Positions 44,905 through 56,505 of a stretch of 64,000 nt of DNA are shown in pieces. The position numbers and the translations under genes are program-made. Location of the stretch: positions 5,079,662 through 5,143,661 of the forward strand of contig NW_024738608.1 of assembly GCF_018991925.1 (NCBI RefSeq), written 5' to 3'. The stretch comes from Homarus americanus (lineage: Eukaryota > Arthropoda > Malacostraca > Decapoda > Nephropidae). The notes under the pieces are model-generated. The model saw nothing but the letters and a program-made list of their open reading frames with translations. It was not told the DNA's origin and ran no database searches. The stretch's first letter is position 1, and the number at the start of each line of letters is the position of its first letter.

Positions 44905-44907
<3 letters not shown>
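44311..44907. other. Spacer, CATTACCATTCCTGA repeats, pyrimidine tract
   Basis: Five copies of the (C/A)CATTACCATTCCTGAC type at 44452-44530; C/T-rich at 44610-44830. No gene is seen. Confidence 0.6.

Positions 44908-44978
<71 letters not shown>
44908..44978. repeat. (TG)n microsatellite
   Basis: About 71 bp of TG. Confidence 0.97.
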
Positions 44979-44979
<1 letters not shown>

Positions 44980-45500
44980 CCCACCACGGTGTAGCAGGGG
45001 GGAAGGGGTGACATGGCACTCTTAAATCCTGGTGATAATTTCAGGTGGGGGGGAGAGGCAGAGAATCAAGCACATTAAGGGAAGAACTCTCCTTACTGTG
45101 AAATAAAGTCATTTTTTGGTACTTTCTGTAATTTTTAAGGATTACAGGGTATATTTTTTTAAGTAATATTGTCTTGTTGGAATTTTAAATGCATTACAGT
45201 AACGTATTTTATTATATTTTATTTTATTTATTTTTATTTTATTTCATTTCCTTTCATTTATTTTTTTTTGAGGTGGGGGAGGAGGAATAGTTTCTCTAAA
45301 TCTCGTAATATAGCTGGTGATAAATATTAATAGGTAGGAAATAAGGAGAATGTAAATAAAAAAAATACATACGGACGATTGAGAGCTTAGCGTACAGGTA
45401 TTAAAGTGCCATCATAGAAAACGGGACTCATTATTGGATATGTTTTTGGGGGTAACTGAGGTATTATTTATTAGTTAAAGTGGTATATATTTATGTGTTC
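44979..45500. other. AT-rich spacer
   Basis: Unique with TTTTATTT stutters at 45210-45270. No gene is seen. Confidence 0.6.
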
Positions 45501-46138
45501 TCTCTCTCTCTCCTTACTAGTCTCTCTTCTTCCTTTCTCCCTCCTATCTCTTCTTCTCCCTTCCTCTCTCTCTCCTTCCCTTCTCCTTACCCTCCTCTTC
45601 CTTCTCCCTCCTCTCCCCCATCTCACCTCACCTGCTCATTTTATCCTCATAAACCACTAACACATTCCCTCGCGGGTCTTGGGTTGAGGTGCAGATGTTG
45701 GTGCAGTAATTGGCTGTTAGTCTCCCGTGATAAATGGAACCCAAAAGTGTATGTAGAATAGACAGTGGATAAAATTACCTGTCTGCCAATCTGTCTTTAT
45801 GTTTCTGCGTTAGTTCTTCTGTCTGTGTGTTTGTTTGTTGTTAATCATGTTGTTTGTTTGTGTGTTAGTCTTGTCTGTCTTTCTGTTTTTGTGTGTTTTA
45901 GACTTTCTCTCTGTCTGTGCGTTAGCCCTGTCTGTCTGTCTGTCTGTCTGCGCGTTAATCCTGTTGTTTCTGTCTGATTTCGGTAGTCCTTCTGTCTGTC
46001 TGTTTGTCTGTGCGTTAGTCTTGCTATCCGTCTAAACTTTTGTCCATCTGTCATGTCTGTTCCTCCTGTCCATCCGTTGATAATTTGTTTCGAACCTTAA
46101 CTCAAATATGAAGTTACTCATAGGCTTAACTTTACATA
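45501..46138. other. Pyrimidine tract and CTGTCTGT/GTTAGTC-rich spacer
   Basis: C/T-rich to 45640. At 45780-46060 a degenerate unit of about 60 bp (TGTGCGTTAGTCCTGTCTGT, spaced by CTGT runs) recurs five or six times. It gives Val/Cys/Leu plus frames, which are not genes. Confidence 0.65.
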
Positions 46139-46206
46139 AGATTAGGTTAGGTTAGATTAGGTTAGGTTAGATTAGGTTAGGTTAGGTTAGATTAGGTTAG
46201 ATTAAG
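46139..46206. repeat. Interstitial TTAGG array with TTAGA variants
   Basis: GGTTAGGTTAGATTA repeated: roughly every third pentamer is TTAGA, so this array has a 15-bp higher-order unit, unlike the others. Confidence 0.93.
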
Positions 46207-46634
46207 TTGGTCAGGTCGTTACATGTGGAATCTTTCTAAAACAAAGATTTAGATCTCCACTGAAACAAAGGCATTTAGGTCTTAAACTAAAGACCTGGTT
46301 CACCCTCCGCTGTTGACCCGGATTACCCCTCCCCCTTACCCTTCCCTCCCCCACCCTCTTCCCCACCCCCTCCCCCACCCCCCCTGTTGTAAGACCGTAA
46401 CTTATCCTTTTACGGCCTCGTGAGTTGTGACAGTCGTAACGCTGAGCTGTGGCCCATAAAAGTGTGACGGGAGGATGTTATCAATGTGTGACGGGGTATT
46501 GTTGAGTGTAATAGTGTGTGACGCTTGTAATTACATAACAGTGTGTTCGCGGCATAATTAAATATAAGTGTGACAGTAATATAAGTGTGACGGTGAAGTT
46601 CCTATTGTACGTAGATTGTCATACATAGCGATTA

Positions 46635-46636
<2 letters not shown>
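46207..46636. other. Spacer with C-runs and AGTGTGACGG repeats
   Basis: C-run-rich 46317-46385 (quadruplex/i-motif candidate on the opposite strand). AGTGTGACGG-like decamers recur at 46459-46593. No gene is seen. Confidence 0.6.

Positions 46637-46718
<82 letters not shown>
46637..46718. repeat. (CA)n microsatellite
   Basis: About 82 bp of uninterrupted CA. Confidence 0.97.
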
Positions 46719-46720
<2 letters not shown>

Positions 46721-47454
46721 ATAACTCTCCCTTTATACACCTGTCCTCTGACTAGTGAGAGTTGAGGGATGAGAGGTGAGATTATATATTTTGTATGAGA
46801 GGTGAGGGTATTGCTGTGAGAGGGAGAAGTGAGAGAGATATTACTGAAGAGGAGATAAGAGAGGATTAATGAAAGAAGTTAAAAAAGAGATAAAAAGAGA
46901 TGACTTAGACCACTCAACACAGGGTAAGAAGGGGAGGAAGAAGAGGTGGGATAAGAAGGGAGGAGAATAAAAGAAGAATAAGAAGATATAATAAATGTAT
47001 GTTGAGGAAAAAGCCCTATAATCTCTTCTGCTCCTCTCCCTCCCTCCTCCACCCCCTCCCTCCCTTCCCTCCTCCACCCCCTTCCTCCTTCCCCTTCCTC
47101 CTTCCCCTCTCTTCCCCTCTCTCCTCCCCCTTCCCACCCCCTTCGGTTAATCTCTAAATACCACGCCTCAATAAATGAATTTCTCTTTTTATCATGGCGA
47201 AGAAAACGGATGCCGACGCTGGGGAAACTTGAGAAAAAATTTAATTTGTATTTTTCTCTTCCTCTTCCTCTTCTCTAAGCTACAGGAGGGTGGGTAATGC
47301 AGCAATTTGGTGGAGGTTATCTGTGTGTCTGTCTGTTTATCCGTCCGTCTGTCCAATCCTCCATCCGATAATGACAAAATTATCACCTCTCCTCTCCTCC
47401 TCCTGAAAAAAAAATGGACAGAAATAGAAAAGAATTTGATATAATTACGATTTA
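46719..47454. other. Purine- and pyrimidine-rich spacer
   Basis: A/G-rich 46745-46980 and C/T-rich 47025-47140; unique AT-rich to 47450. No gene is seen. Confidence 0.6.
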
Positions 47455-47515
47455 TGGCGTCATGGTCACTCATTAACTCACTACAGGAGACACACGGGTT
47501 CGATTCTCTGACATC
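47448..47515 (+). repeat. tRNA-like promoter, probable SINE remnant
   Basis: A-box match TGGCGTCATGG (47455-47465, 9 of 11 consensus positions) and B-box match GGTTCGATTCT (47497-47507) are 42 bp apart, as in a tRNA. The stems are poor, so a tRNA-derived retroposon head or a dead tRNA is more likely than a functional tRNA. Confidence 0.5.
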
Positions 47516-47640
47516 CCTCTTGAGTACTATGACAACCTTCTTGAGTACTATTAATTAACCCAATGAGATGTTTTAGCCCTTTTGAGTATGATGTTTTAAC
47601 CCCTGAGATATATACCGACCTTCTTGAGTACTTTGACTTA
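47516..47640. repeat. Dispersed TTGAGTACTATGA motif units
   Basis: About five copies of CTTGAGTACTATGACAACC / CTTTTGAGTATGATGTTTTAACCC, in the orientation seen at 5.3 and 59.7 kb. Confidence 0.8.
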
Positions 47641-47676
47641 TAAATAGGTTATGTAAAGGGTCATATTGGTTGGTAA

Positions 47677-47680
47677 CACA

Positions 47681-47748
<68 letters not shown>
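47677..47748. repeat. (CA)n microsatellite
   Basis: CA with one CACCAC slip near the left end. Confidence 0.96.
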
Positions 47749-47750
<2 letters not shown>

Positions 47751-48842
47751 TTAATCAGGGTTCTTGGGTTACAGAAGTCTTGGGTGATCGGGAAATATTT
47801 CACAAAAATTATCCTTTTCGTTGGGGCCTGTATGGGGGGGTGAAGGGGCAGTGGTAGGGGCTGATAGGGAAGGGAGAGGTGGACGAGGGGAAAGGATGGA
47901 TAAGAGAGGAGAGGGTGGAAGAGGTCGTGGAGGGAGAGGTCGTGGAGGGAGAGAGGGAGGTGAGTAGATATAGTGGTGGAAGACTGGAGCGAGGTAGAGG
48001 AGGGTGAAGTTGAGGAGAGGCAAGGAAGGTATGGTGAAGGGAGGAGGGAAGGAGGGAGGGAAGGGGAGAGGAAGGGGAGAAAAACGTGTGGGTGACTGAT
48101 GTGATTGATGGCGTGGGGAGGGGTGGTGGTGTCCCTATGCTTTTCAGCTGTCGGCTAGGGAGGAGGGAGTAGGGAGGAGGAGGGTTGATGGTGGGAAGGA
48201 GGGAGGGGTGGGGAGGAGAAGGGTTGATGGGTGGGAAGGAGGGAGGGGTGAGAGAAGGAGGAGGTGGGGGAGAGGGTTGATGGGTGGAAGGAGGGGGTGA
48301 GAGAAGGAGGGAGGAGGGAGTGGGAGGAGAAGGGTTGATGGGTGGGAAGGAGGGAGGGTGAGGAGAAGGAGGGAGGAGGGAGGGGTGGGAGGAGATAGAG
48401 AACAGAAGGAAGGAGGTAGTTGGAAAAAAGAGGGAAGGTAGTAGGAGGAAGGAATGCAGGAAGGAGGAAGAATGGTAAAGGGAGGGGGTGAGGAGAAAGG
48501 TATGGGTAGTAGTAGTAGAGGGAGAGAGGGAGGTTGGATAGCAGTGACGGAGAGTGGGTGGAAGAGGAAAGATAGATGGAGGAAGGAACAGGTAGAGGAA
48601 GAGAACAAGGACAGGGTGGGAGGAGGGTGTGAGATGGATGAGGACGGTGGGATAGATACGGATGAAGAGGAAGTGAAGTGGAAGGGATCGGTCGTGTTAC
48701 ATCCTTTCTGTAGAGAAAAAGAACTGAGGGAAGAAAAGAAGGAAAAGAGGGAGGTACAAAATATAAAAATGACAGGGGAAGGAAGGAAGGGAAGGACAGA
48801 GGGACGGACGGGCGGAAGGATGGAGAGGACAGCCCTCCTCCT
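47749..48842. repeat. Long homopurine region with ~50-60-bp GGGTTGATGG repeat
   Basis: A/G-rich for about 1 kb. At 48155-48400 GGGTTGATGG(G)TGGGAAGGAGGGAGGG recurs five times. The minus frames of 240-250 codons are Pro/Ser/Leu artefacts. Confidence 0.88.
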
Positions 48843-49027
48843 CCCTTCGCCACCATCCCCCCACCCCCCACCCCCACCCCCCACCTCTACCAACAAAACA
48901 TTTCAAAATTTCCCAGTAAACATTTTTTCCTTCTCTCTGAATTGAATTTGTATGTGGCCGGTTAAGGGTTTGACACTCCGGCATAACCAGCTTCACTGAA
49001 CCGTAAACATTGTCGACTCCTAACCAG

Positions 49028-49030
<3 letters not shown>
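48843..49030. other. C-run tract and spacer
   Basis: Six runs of four to six C at 48846-48890 (opposite-strand quadruplex candidate), then unique sequence. Confidence 0.75.

Positions 49031-49090
<60 letters not shown>
49031..49090. repeat. (AC)n microsatellite
   Basis: About 57 bp of AC ending ATAC. Confidence 0.96.
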
Positions 49091-49092
<2 letters not shown>

Positions 49093-49309
49093 ATTCTCGT
49101 AAGGGGATATCCGACCGAAATTCCGGATAACTCGGATAATCTTGTAGTCATTCCGAAATAATTTGAATTTGTGGAGATTTTGAATTTGATATGAGTGATG
49201 TGGAGTCATGTGGATAATTTATTTTATGTATTGTACGAGTGAGGTGGAATGACTTAGTGAATTTGTGGGTCATGTGGAATTATAGAAGTAAGTTGCAAAT
49301 GTTTTCCAA
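49091..49309. other. Spacer
   Basis: Repeated GAATTTG/TGTGGA(A/T) words at 49160-49300; otherwise unique. No gene is seen. Confidence 0.55.
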
Positions 49310-49950
49310 GGATTTAGTCGTCCTGAAGGGGTTAAGTCATCGTACTCGAGGTTGTCATCGTCCCGGGTTAAGTCATCGTACTCAAGGTTGTCATCGTACT
49401 CCAAGGGTTAAGTCATCGTCCTCAAGGGGTTGTCATCGTCCACAAGGGTTGTCATCGTCCACAAGGGTTGTCATCGTCCTCAAGGTTGTCATCGTCCACA
49501 AGGTTAAGTCATCGTCCACAAGGGTTGTCGTCGTACCTAAGGGGTTGTCATCGTCCAAGGGTTTAGTCATCGTTCACGGGTTGTCATCGTTCACAAGGGT
49601 TTACTATCGTCCACAAGGTTAAGTCATCGTCCACAAGGGGTTAAGTCGTCGTACTCAAGGGGTTAAGTCATCGTCCAAGGGGTTTAGTCATCGTTCACAA
49701 GGGTTGTCATCGTTCACAAGGGGTTTAGTCATCGTCCACAAGGTTAAGTCATCGTTCACAAGGGTTTAGTCATCGTCCACAAGGGGTTAAGTCATCGTCC
49801 ACAAGTTTTAGTCATCGTCCACAAGGGGTTAAGTCATCGTCCTCAAGGGGTTAAATCATCCTACTTAAGGGGTTAAATACTTGCTACTCAAGGGTTTTAT
49901 TCACCGTACTCATGGGGGTTGTCTGTACTCAAGGGGTTGGATCATTGTAC
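49310..49950. repeat. Main array of the GGGGTTAAGTCATCG motif
   Basis: About 30 copies of a 17-23-bp unit whose consensus is GGGGTTAAGTCATCGTACTC or ...GTCCACAA. Deletions of AAG and of G residues are common. It is the largest of the dispersed family seen at 3.5, 5.3, 12.2, 32.2, 38.1, 47.6 and 59.7 kb. Confidence 0.94.
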
Positions 49951-50170
49951 TCTTGGTCATTCATTAGCGTGATTAGGTAAACAATAACGTTATATCAAGA
50001 ACATTTGTGTTATTGTAGTCAGGTTTATTTACAATAGCTGTCTACCTCTTAGCTGTAAATACCAACCTGTTAGCTGTAAATCTCGACCCGTTAGCTGTAA
50101 ATCTCTGCCGGTTACTGTAGCTTTAAGTCTTCAGCTGTTAACAAGATACAAGTTAGATCGAGGAATTAAC

Positions 50171-50174
<4 letters not shown>
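49951..50174. other. Spacer with TAGCTGTAAAT repeats
   Basis: Four copies of GTTAGCTGTAAATCTCGACC-like units at 50048-50125. Confidence 0.65.
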
Positions 50175-50205
<31 letters not shown>

Positions 50206-50251
50206 CACTAGCTGAATGTATTACCTAAAAACAATTAAATAATTAACTGAT

Positions 50252-50285
<34 letters not shown>
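50175..50285. repeat. (GA)n and (TC)n-(AC)n, complementary pair
   Basis: (GA)n 50175-50203 and (TC)n 50251-50273, 47 bp apart, followed by short AC. Confidence 0.93.
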
Positions 50286-50286
<1 letters not shown>

Positions 50287-50459
50287 GACACACGGATAAT
50301 TACTACAATTAATGAAGACCTTTTTATCAACTCCTTGACCCGGGTTCATTATACGGCACAACGTCCTTCACCTATAGTGTAATTAACCTTAATTGATCCA
50401 TCTCAGGTGTTTAAGATCAATGCTGTTCACTGAATGCTTGGATCGACTGTCTTTAAACT
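50286..50459. other. Spacer
   Basis: Unique; no gene is seen. Confidence 0.6.
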
Positions 50460-50690
50460 TAACGCCCCGTGAGGATGTGGCCCCTTGAGGATGTGGCCCC
50501 GTGAGGATGTGGCTCCGTGAGGATGTGACCCCTTGAGATTGTGGCCCCTTGTGGGTTTGACCCCGTGAGATTGTGGCCCCTTGAGGATTTGGCCTCGTGT
50601 GGATGTGTGGCCCCTTGAAGATTTGGTCCCGTGAGATTGTGGCCCCTTGCGGGTTTTGCCCCGTGATATTGTGGCTACAGGTCGTAATAA
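50460..50690. repeat. ~17-20-bp minisatellite
   Basis: About 12 copies of CCCCTTGAGGATGTGGCCC, with CCGTGAG and TTGTGG alternatives. A 90-codon minus frame (Gly/His/Pro/Lys/Ser) is its translation. Confidence 0.92.
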
Positions 50691-51160
50691 CATGGCCACA
50701 GGTCGTAATAACTTGTTCCTGACTCGTAGGGATTCCCGTGTTGGGATTATGAAATTTTTGTGTTCCTAATGTTGTGTCCCTTCCCTCTGCCAGCCGGGAG
50801 AAGGGACGGTAGAAGGGAGGGAAGGATGGTGGGAGGGATGATTAGAGGAAGGGGCGGTGGGAGGAAGGGGTGATGAGAGGTGGAAGGACAGTGGGGAGTA
50901 GGATGGACTTATGGTGGAAGGTGATTGACGATAGGGAAGGAAAAGATGCTCTGGAGAAAGGGGCGGGGGGGTTTTGAAAGGAAGAGGGGCGAGTAGGTGG
51001 TAAGGAGAAGAGGCGATAAGAGGGGGAGGACAATAGCAGGAGTGACTTGAGGGAGGGAAGGAGGAAGGAAGGGAGGGTCGATTGGAGGGGGTGACTGGTC
51101 GATGGAGGGAGAAGAGGAAGGTGTCAGATTTAAGTCTATAGATGTATTTTTACGCTTTCA
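50691..51160. repeat. Homopurine region
   Basis: A/G-rich from 50795 to 51125, preceded by unique DNA; (GACA)n follows at 51161-51190. Confidence 0.8.
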
Positions 51161-51776
51161 GGACAGACAGACAGACAGACAGGCAGACAGGTAAAGAGAC
51201 TTGACCCGGATATACTAATGTAAACAAAGAGAGAAACGCTGTTTACCTCCTCATCAATGTTATTCTTCAGGACCCGGAAAAGAGAAAATCGGAGTGAGTG
51301 TCTCTGTATATTCAAGGGAAGACGTAAGTATTCGGGCGGGTAAACACACGTAAGATTGCTACACCATTCACATCACTTAGTTACAACCTCTTCCTATCCT
51401 CACCACCACGTCCCTCTCTCTAGCCTCTACCCTTCCACCATCTTCATCTTCGCCTCAACTTTCCTACCTTCCCCTCCTTCCTTTTTTTTTTACCTTCCTA
51501 TCCTTCTTTTCCTACCTTATTCTCCTTCCCCCCCCCCACCACCTCCCTCTGTCCCCCCCTCCCTCTCTCTCTCTCTCCACCCATCTCTCCCCCTCCACAG
51601 CCCCTGACCTCGCACTGTGTCAACACCCAGCTGGTGATATCCCGGAAATATGTGTTGGTTGTGAGGAGGGAAGGTGAGGCTCAACCCCTAACTAACCCTA
51701 GCCTGCCAGCCCACGACGTCTTAATGCTTTTAACCCCCCAACACATAACCCTGTATAACACTCTCATATGTTGTCA

Positions 51777-51779
<3 letters not shown>
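51161..51779. other. Spacer with pyrimidine tract
   Basis: Unique with a C/T-rich segment at 51395-51600. No gene is recognised. Confidence 0.55.

Positions 51780-51855
<76 letters not shown>
51780..51855. repeat. (TC)n microsatellite
   Basis: About 76 bp of uninterrupted TC. Confidence 0.97.
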
Positions 51856-51858
<3 letters not shown>

Positions 51859-52224
51859 AAGCGCAATACAATCCTGAAATAACACCTGAACGAATAAGAT
51901 AAGACTTCATTGATACTAAGTTATTGTTGGAATTTCAAAAGCTAATTTTAATGTCACATAAACCCATAAATTAAGACATTACATCTGTTTGCTTAATACT
52001 CATACACGTATATCTGTATATGTATTTTTATTATTATTTTTTAAGTCGCCATACAACGTTGCCATAAAAGCGGAATAAAATAAAAACGAAATAAATTTAC
52101 CTTCTCATAATCGACTTCTATTTACATTTGGGATATTCCTCTCTGTATCTCGTACTGCAATTTGGTGCGACAACTTACACAGTAAAATAGAAATAAGTTA
52201 GTTTCCCCTGGGAGGTCTTTTCCT
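51856..52224. other. AT-rich spacer
   Basis: Unique AT-rich sequence; no gene is seen. Confidence 0.6.
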
Positions 52225-52248
52225 GTCGTCATTACCAGGCTTTTTGTG

Positions 52249-52296
<48 letters not shown>

Positions 52297-52562
52297 CCAG
52301 GAAACATGTTGGGATCTCTTCCTCACGTCTCCCGGTGTCATGTGCCCGCCTCGAGTGGCGCCTCCTGCAGGTTGATGGAAGGGCCTGAAGGAGGGAGGGA
52401 GGAAAGGAAGAAGGTGAGAGAGAAGACTGGTGGAAGAGGTAGGAACGAAGGAAGGGAACAATTGGTGTAGGAAGGAGGAACTGTAAGAGAAGAGGAAGGG
52501 GCAATAGGAGGAATTCATGTGGTTGAGAATGACAGAAGGTCGTCATTACCAGGCTTTTTGTG

Positions 52563-52610
<48 letters not shown>

Positions 52611-52852
52611 CCAGGAAACATGTTGGGATCTCTTCCTCACGTCTCCCGGTGTCATGTGCCCGCCTCGAGTGGCGCCTCCTGCAGGTTGATGGAAGGGCCT
52701 GAAGGAGGGAGGGAGGAAAGGAAGAAGGTGAGAGAGAAGACTGGTGGAAGAGGTAGGAACGAAGGAAGGGAACAATTGGTGTAGGAAGGAGGAACTGTAA
52801 GAGAAGAGGAAGGGGCAATAGGAGGAATTCATGTGGTTGAGAATGACAGAAG
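52225..52852. repeat. Tandem duplication, two 314-bp copies with no difference seen
   Basis: Copy 1 is 52225-52538 and copy 2 is 52539-52852. Both run from GTCGTCATTACCAGGC to GAATGACAGAAG. Each contains a (TG)n tract of the same length: the tract's end and the following ATCCAGG are offset by exactly 314. I saw no difference between the copies. Frames are duplicated with the same offset. Confidence 0.95.
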
Positions 52853-53115
52853 GGAGGGAGGGACTGGTAGATGGAGGGAGGGACTGGTAGAAGGAGGGAG
52901 GGACTGGTAGAAGGGAGGGAGGGACTGGTAGAAGGGAGGGAGGGACTTGTAGAAGGGAGGGACAGACTGGTAGAAGGGAGGAGGGACTGGGTAGCGGATG
53001 AGGACTGGTAGGAGGGAGGGACTGGTAGATGGAGGGAGGGACTGGTAGAAGGAGGGAGGGACTGGTAGAAGGGAGGGAGGGACTGGTAGAAGGGAGGGAG
53101 GGACTTGTAGGAGAA
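52853..53115. repeat. ~19-20-bp purine minisatellite
   Basis: About 13 copies of GGAGGGAGGGACTGGTAGAA. A block at 52862-52955 recurs at about 53024-53110 in the same order, so the array was itself segmentally duplicated. Confidence 0.94.
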
Positions 53116-53275
53116 GGAAAGGGGACGATAGAAGGTAAGAACTACTAGGTGGAGACATAACTCGTGGGAAGAAAGGAAAGTAATGGAAGACTTAGTTCTC
53201 TCCTGGCGGTGGTGTCACGTTACTTACCTGAAGGTGGAGGATAATCGTCACGGGATAAGGATATGCATAGTTTTT
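53116..53275. other. Spacer with minus-strand splice-like site
   Basis: Unique. Contains the minus-strand CAG|GTAAGT at 53230-53222 with an upstream pyrimidine stretch. Confidence 0.5.
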
Positions 53276-53412
53276 ATCCCATCCCTTTACCCTCGCCACC
53301 CCACCCCTTTACCCCCACCCCCCCACCCCACCCATCACCCCCATCCCACCACCCCACCCCTCATTCTACCCCTCTCCCCACCCATCACCCCCTCACCTCC
53401 ACCCATCACCCC
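53276..53412. repeat. C-rich (CACCCC)n tract
   Basis: Repeated CCACCCCACC / CCCATCACCCC with many runs of four or more C. Confidence 0.85.
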
Positions 53413-53808
53413 CAAAAAGATTAGAAAACTAATAGAATTCCTTCCAGATATTTGAACTCATTTCCACCTCTGACCCTGAACTGGGATGGTCTACATGGCC
53501 GGAACTCACCTGATTATCTATAAAACTCACGCATTAATTCACAACACAGTAGACGAAAGGAAATGGAAAAAAAAAGAAGAAAAAACGTAAATTTATGCAT
53601 CAGAACTTTGTGAAACGTTTTTGTGAATTACTAATGAATTGCTTACGACCATATGTAGAGCGAGGGGAAAAATGTGGTGGATTCATGGTAGTAGATAAGA
53701 ATGTTGAATGTTGGGAAGGGGGAGAGAGGGGGGGGGTAGTGTTTAATGAGGTGGGATACTGTATGTTGATGTCCAGACGAGGTGGATAATGTTTGGAGTT
53801 TAGGAAGG
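53413..53808. other. Spacer
   Basis: Unique AT-rich, then G-rich 53715-53740. No gene is seen. Confidence 0.6.
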
Positions 53809-54200
<392 letters not shown>

Positions 54201-54935
54201 TTGTTTTTATTCCTGTTGTTAGTATTATTATTTTCTTTGTCGTCGTTGTTGTTATTATTGTTCTTCCAGTTATTATTATTGTTGTTGTTGTTGTTGTTGT
54301 TATGCACCCCTGTGATAAATTTGTCATTGTTACACACGATAAGCTCTATGCATATGTATTTTTCATAATTTCCCTTACAAAATATATTTCAGTATAAAAT
54401 CATTTCCTCCTCACTCTTCTAGCATATTTCAACCCGATATGTTTCAGTAGTAGTCTTATTTCGCTTCCACTCCCGAATATATTTCACCGGGAATCAATTT
54501 CTTTCCTAATAAATACAGGGTTTTTTTTTTCTTGTATATTTCATTCTGTATATTTCACCACCAGCTGTTTCGTCGTTCATAGGAAGTCATTAATCTACTT
54601 CACTAGCAATACCACTCGCAATCCACTAATGCCCCGCATATACCGCGATATATATCCATCTTTATATATATGGTGGTGATATATCTCTTCCCTGATGTAG
54701 ATTCTTATCGATATTCTTCACCACCAGTCAGTTTCCTCACCGATATATTTCGATATATTTCCTCCTCCAATATGTTTCCAAAGTATATTTCCTCAGCAAT
54801 ATACCGAGCTTCCCTGATATAGATCCTTCAAAGTATATTATTTTTCTTTATGGATATGATGTATATTTCACTCTCAATATATTTCTCTATCTTATATTGC
54901 CAAACTACGTTCTTCTTAATGTAACGATCACTATT

Positions 54936-54936
<1 letters not shown>
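54201..54936. other. AT-rich spacer with TATATTTC words
   Basis: (GTT)n remnant to 54300. Then 15 or more dispersed (A/G)TATATTTC(A/C) words occur between 54380 and 54890, a loose degenerate repeat of 20-40-bp spacing. No gene is seen. Confidence 0.6.

Positions 54937-54993
<57 letters not shown>
54937..54993. repeat. (TG)n microsatellite
   Basis: About 57 bp of TG. Confidence 0.96.
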
Positions 54994-54994
<1 letters not shown>

Positions 54995-55360
54995 CGAGTG
55001 AATAAACAAACTCTCTCTCTCTTCTCTATTTCTTGACTCTCTTCCTTCATATCCTCTTTACTTTAGTTTCATTCTCTCTCCTCTCCCATTCTCATTTACA
55101 TGTTCGCATTATTGTTATTTGTTTATTTATTTATCTCTCCTCCCATCTTCTCTTCCACCTCTTCTCTAACCTTGTCCTTGTCAATGATCAGGTGTAAAAT
55201 AGGCACCCCAGCAGCAGGTCATTTCAATTGAGTGTTAATTACTCTAAGCATGACTTAACCTAATCTAACCTAACCTAAACTAAACCTGACCTGACCTGAC
55301 CTTTCGTTACCCCTGACCTCCCACGCCTCACAGGTCAGACAGGGCTAGGTTGAGGGAAGG
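54994..55360. other. Spacer with short CCTAA/CCTGA block
   Basis: Unique T-rich sequence. A degenerate (CCTAA) run passing into (CCTGA) lies at 55255-55304, like the 2-kb block. Confidence 0.7.
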
Positions 55361-55399
55361 TGGATTTCCTGCCCTGTTTCCCCTTGTCCCTCACTGTTA

Positions 55400-55740
55400 G
55401 CCATCGAGGGGGGGGGGGGGGTGAGAGTAGAGATTATGGGGAGGGAGGAGGGAGGGAGGGACGGAGGGAGGGAGGGAGAAAGTTTAGAGAGAGAGAAAGT
55501 ATGTGTAGGGAGGAAGGAAGGAAGGAAGGCAGAGAGAGAATTTAAAGAGGAAGGTAGGTAGAATAGGGAAGGAAGGAAGGAAGGAAGGAAGGAAGGAAGG
55601 AAGCTCGGTAGTGTATGTAGATAGGCGAGGAACGGCAGGAATAAGAGAGGGAGAGTAGGACGAACTGGAGATAAGAAAAGGGGAAGAGTATATAAAGGAA
55701 TAACGCGAGGGAAGATAGGAAGGAAAAGAGAAATAGAATG
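55400..55740. repeat. Homopurine tract with (GGAA)n
   Basis: G-run of 13 at 55408-55420, GGGAGG repeats, (GGAA)n at 55571-55603. Confidence 0.9.
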
Positions 55741-55935
55741 ACCTTGATCCACCATGATGGCTCTGATCCACCATGATGGCTCTGATCCACCATGATGACA
55801 CTGATCCACCATGAAGGCCTTGATACACCATGATGGCCTTGATCCACCATGATGGCTCTGATCCACCATGATGGCCTTGATCCACCATGATGGCCTTGTT
55901 CCACCATGATGACCTTGATCCACCATGATGGAGAT
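55741..55935. repeat. 19-bp minisatellite
   Basis: About ten copies of TGATCCACCATGATGGCCT with CTC/CCT and GACAC variants. Read on the minus strand as Met-Val-Asp-Gln-Gly-His-His-Gly-Gly; an artefact. Confidence 0.95.
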
Positions 55936-56505
55936 GGCACTAGGAAGAAGGATCCAGTGTTGATCACAGGCTCCTCCTGCCCCGAGGCTCCGATCGTATC
56001 CAAGAGAATCCCAAGACGTGACGCCAGGTTCCAGGAATTCACATCTTCAGAGAGGCCTGGTACAATGGTCCAGGGACGCCCTAACGCCACACCGGCCCGG
56101 GCGTCCCTTGAGTGTCCAGAGCACTACCCTCACACTACAAGTATAAATAAACAACAACTTTTTTTTTGCCTTCATTATGGAATCCATCTGTGACTTCCTG
56201 TGAAATACTGAAGGAGGCGCCGCCGACTCTTAGATTGGTGTACAGTTTTCCCCCCTTCAAGGACTCTGTTGAATCATGGGACACGTTCAGGCGAGGGGAT
56301 TCTGCAACAGCTGAGGGGAACCTGGAAGTCTGGTCTTAATAAGTGAGAGGCTTTGTCCCTGAGAGAAGAGCTGACCTCAACAAAAACTCGTTCTCAGCTC
56401 ACTGGAAGATCCTGAGAGGTGGCGAAGACTGGGGCCCTGAGACGTGTCCTCCTGTTACTGATGTGGCACTTCATGGTTGACGCTAATTGTGCTTCGGGTG
56501 TGCTT
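55936..56505. other. GC-richer unique spacer
   Basis: Non-repetitive, more GC than neighbours. Overlapping frames on both strands (plus 55906-56193, minus 55542-56090) mostly lean on the adjacent repeat. A possible exon, but with no recognised domain or splice sites. Confidence 0.4.

Noticed and set aside
48144..48896. 240-250-codon Pro/Ser/Leu frames on the minus strand
   Set aside because: Produced by a homopurine plus strand; overlapping frames all open, no hydrophobic core or motif.
55906..56193. 95-codon plus frame in unique GC-richer DNA
   Set aside because: No clear acceptor or donor, no known domain; the opposing strand is equally open.
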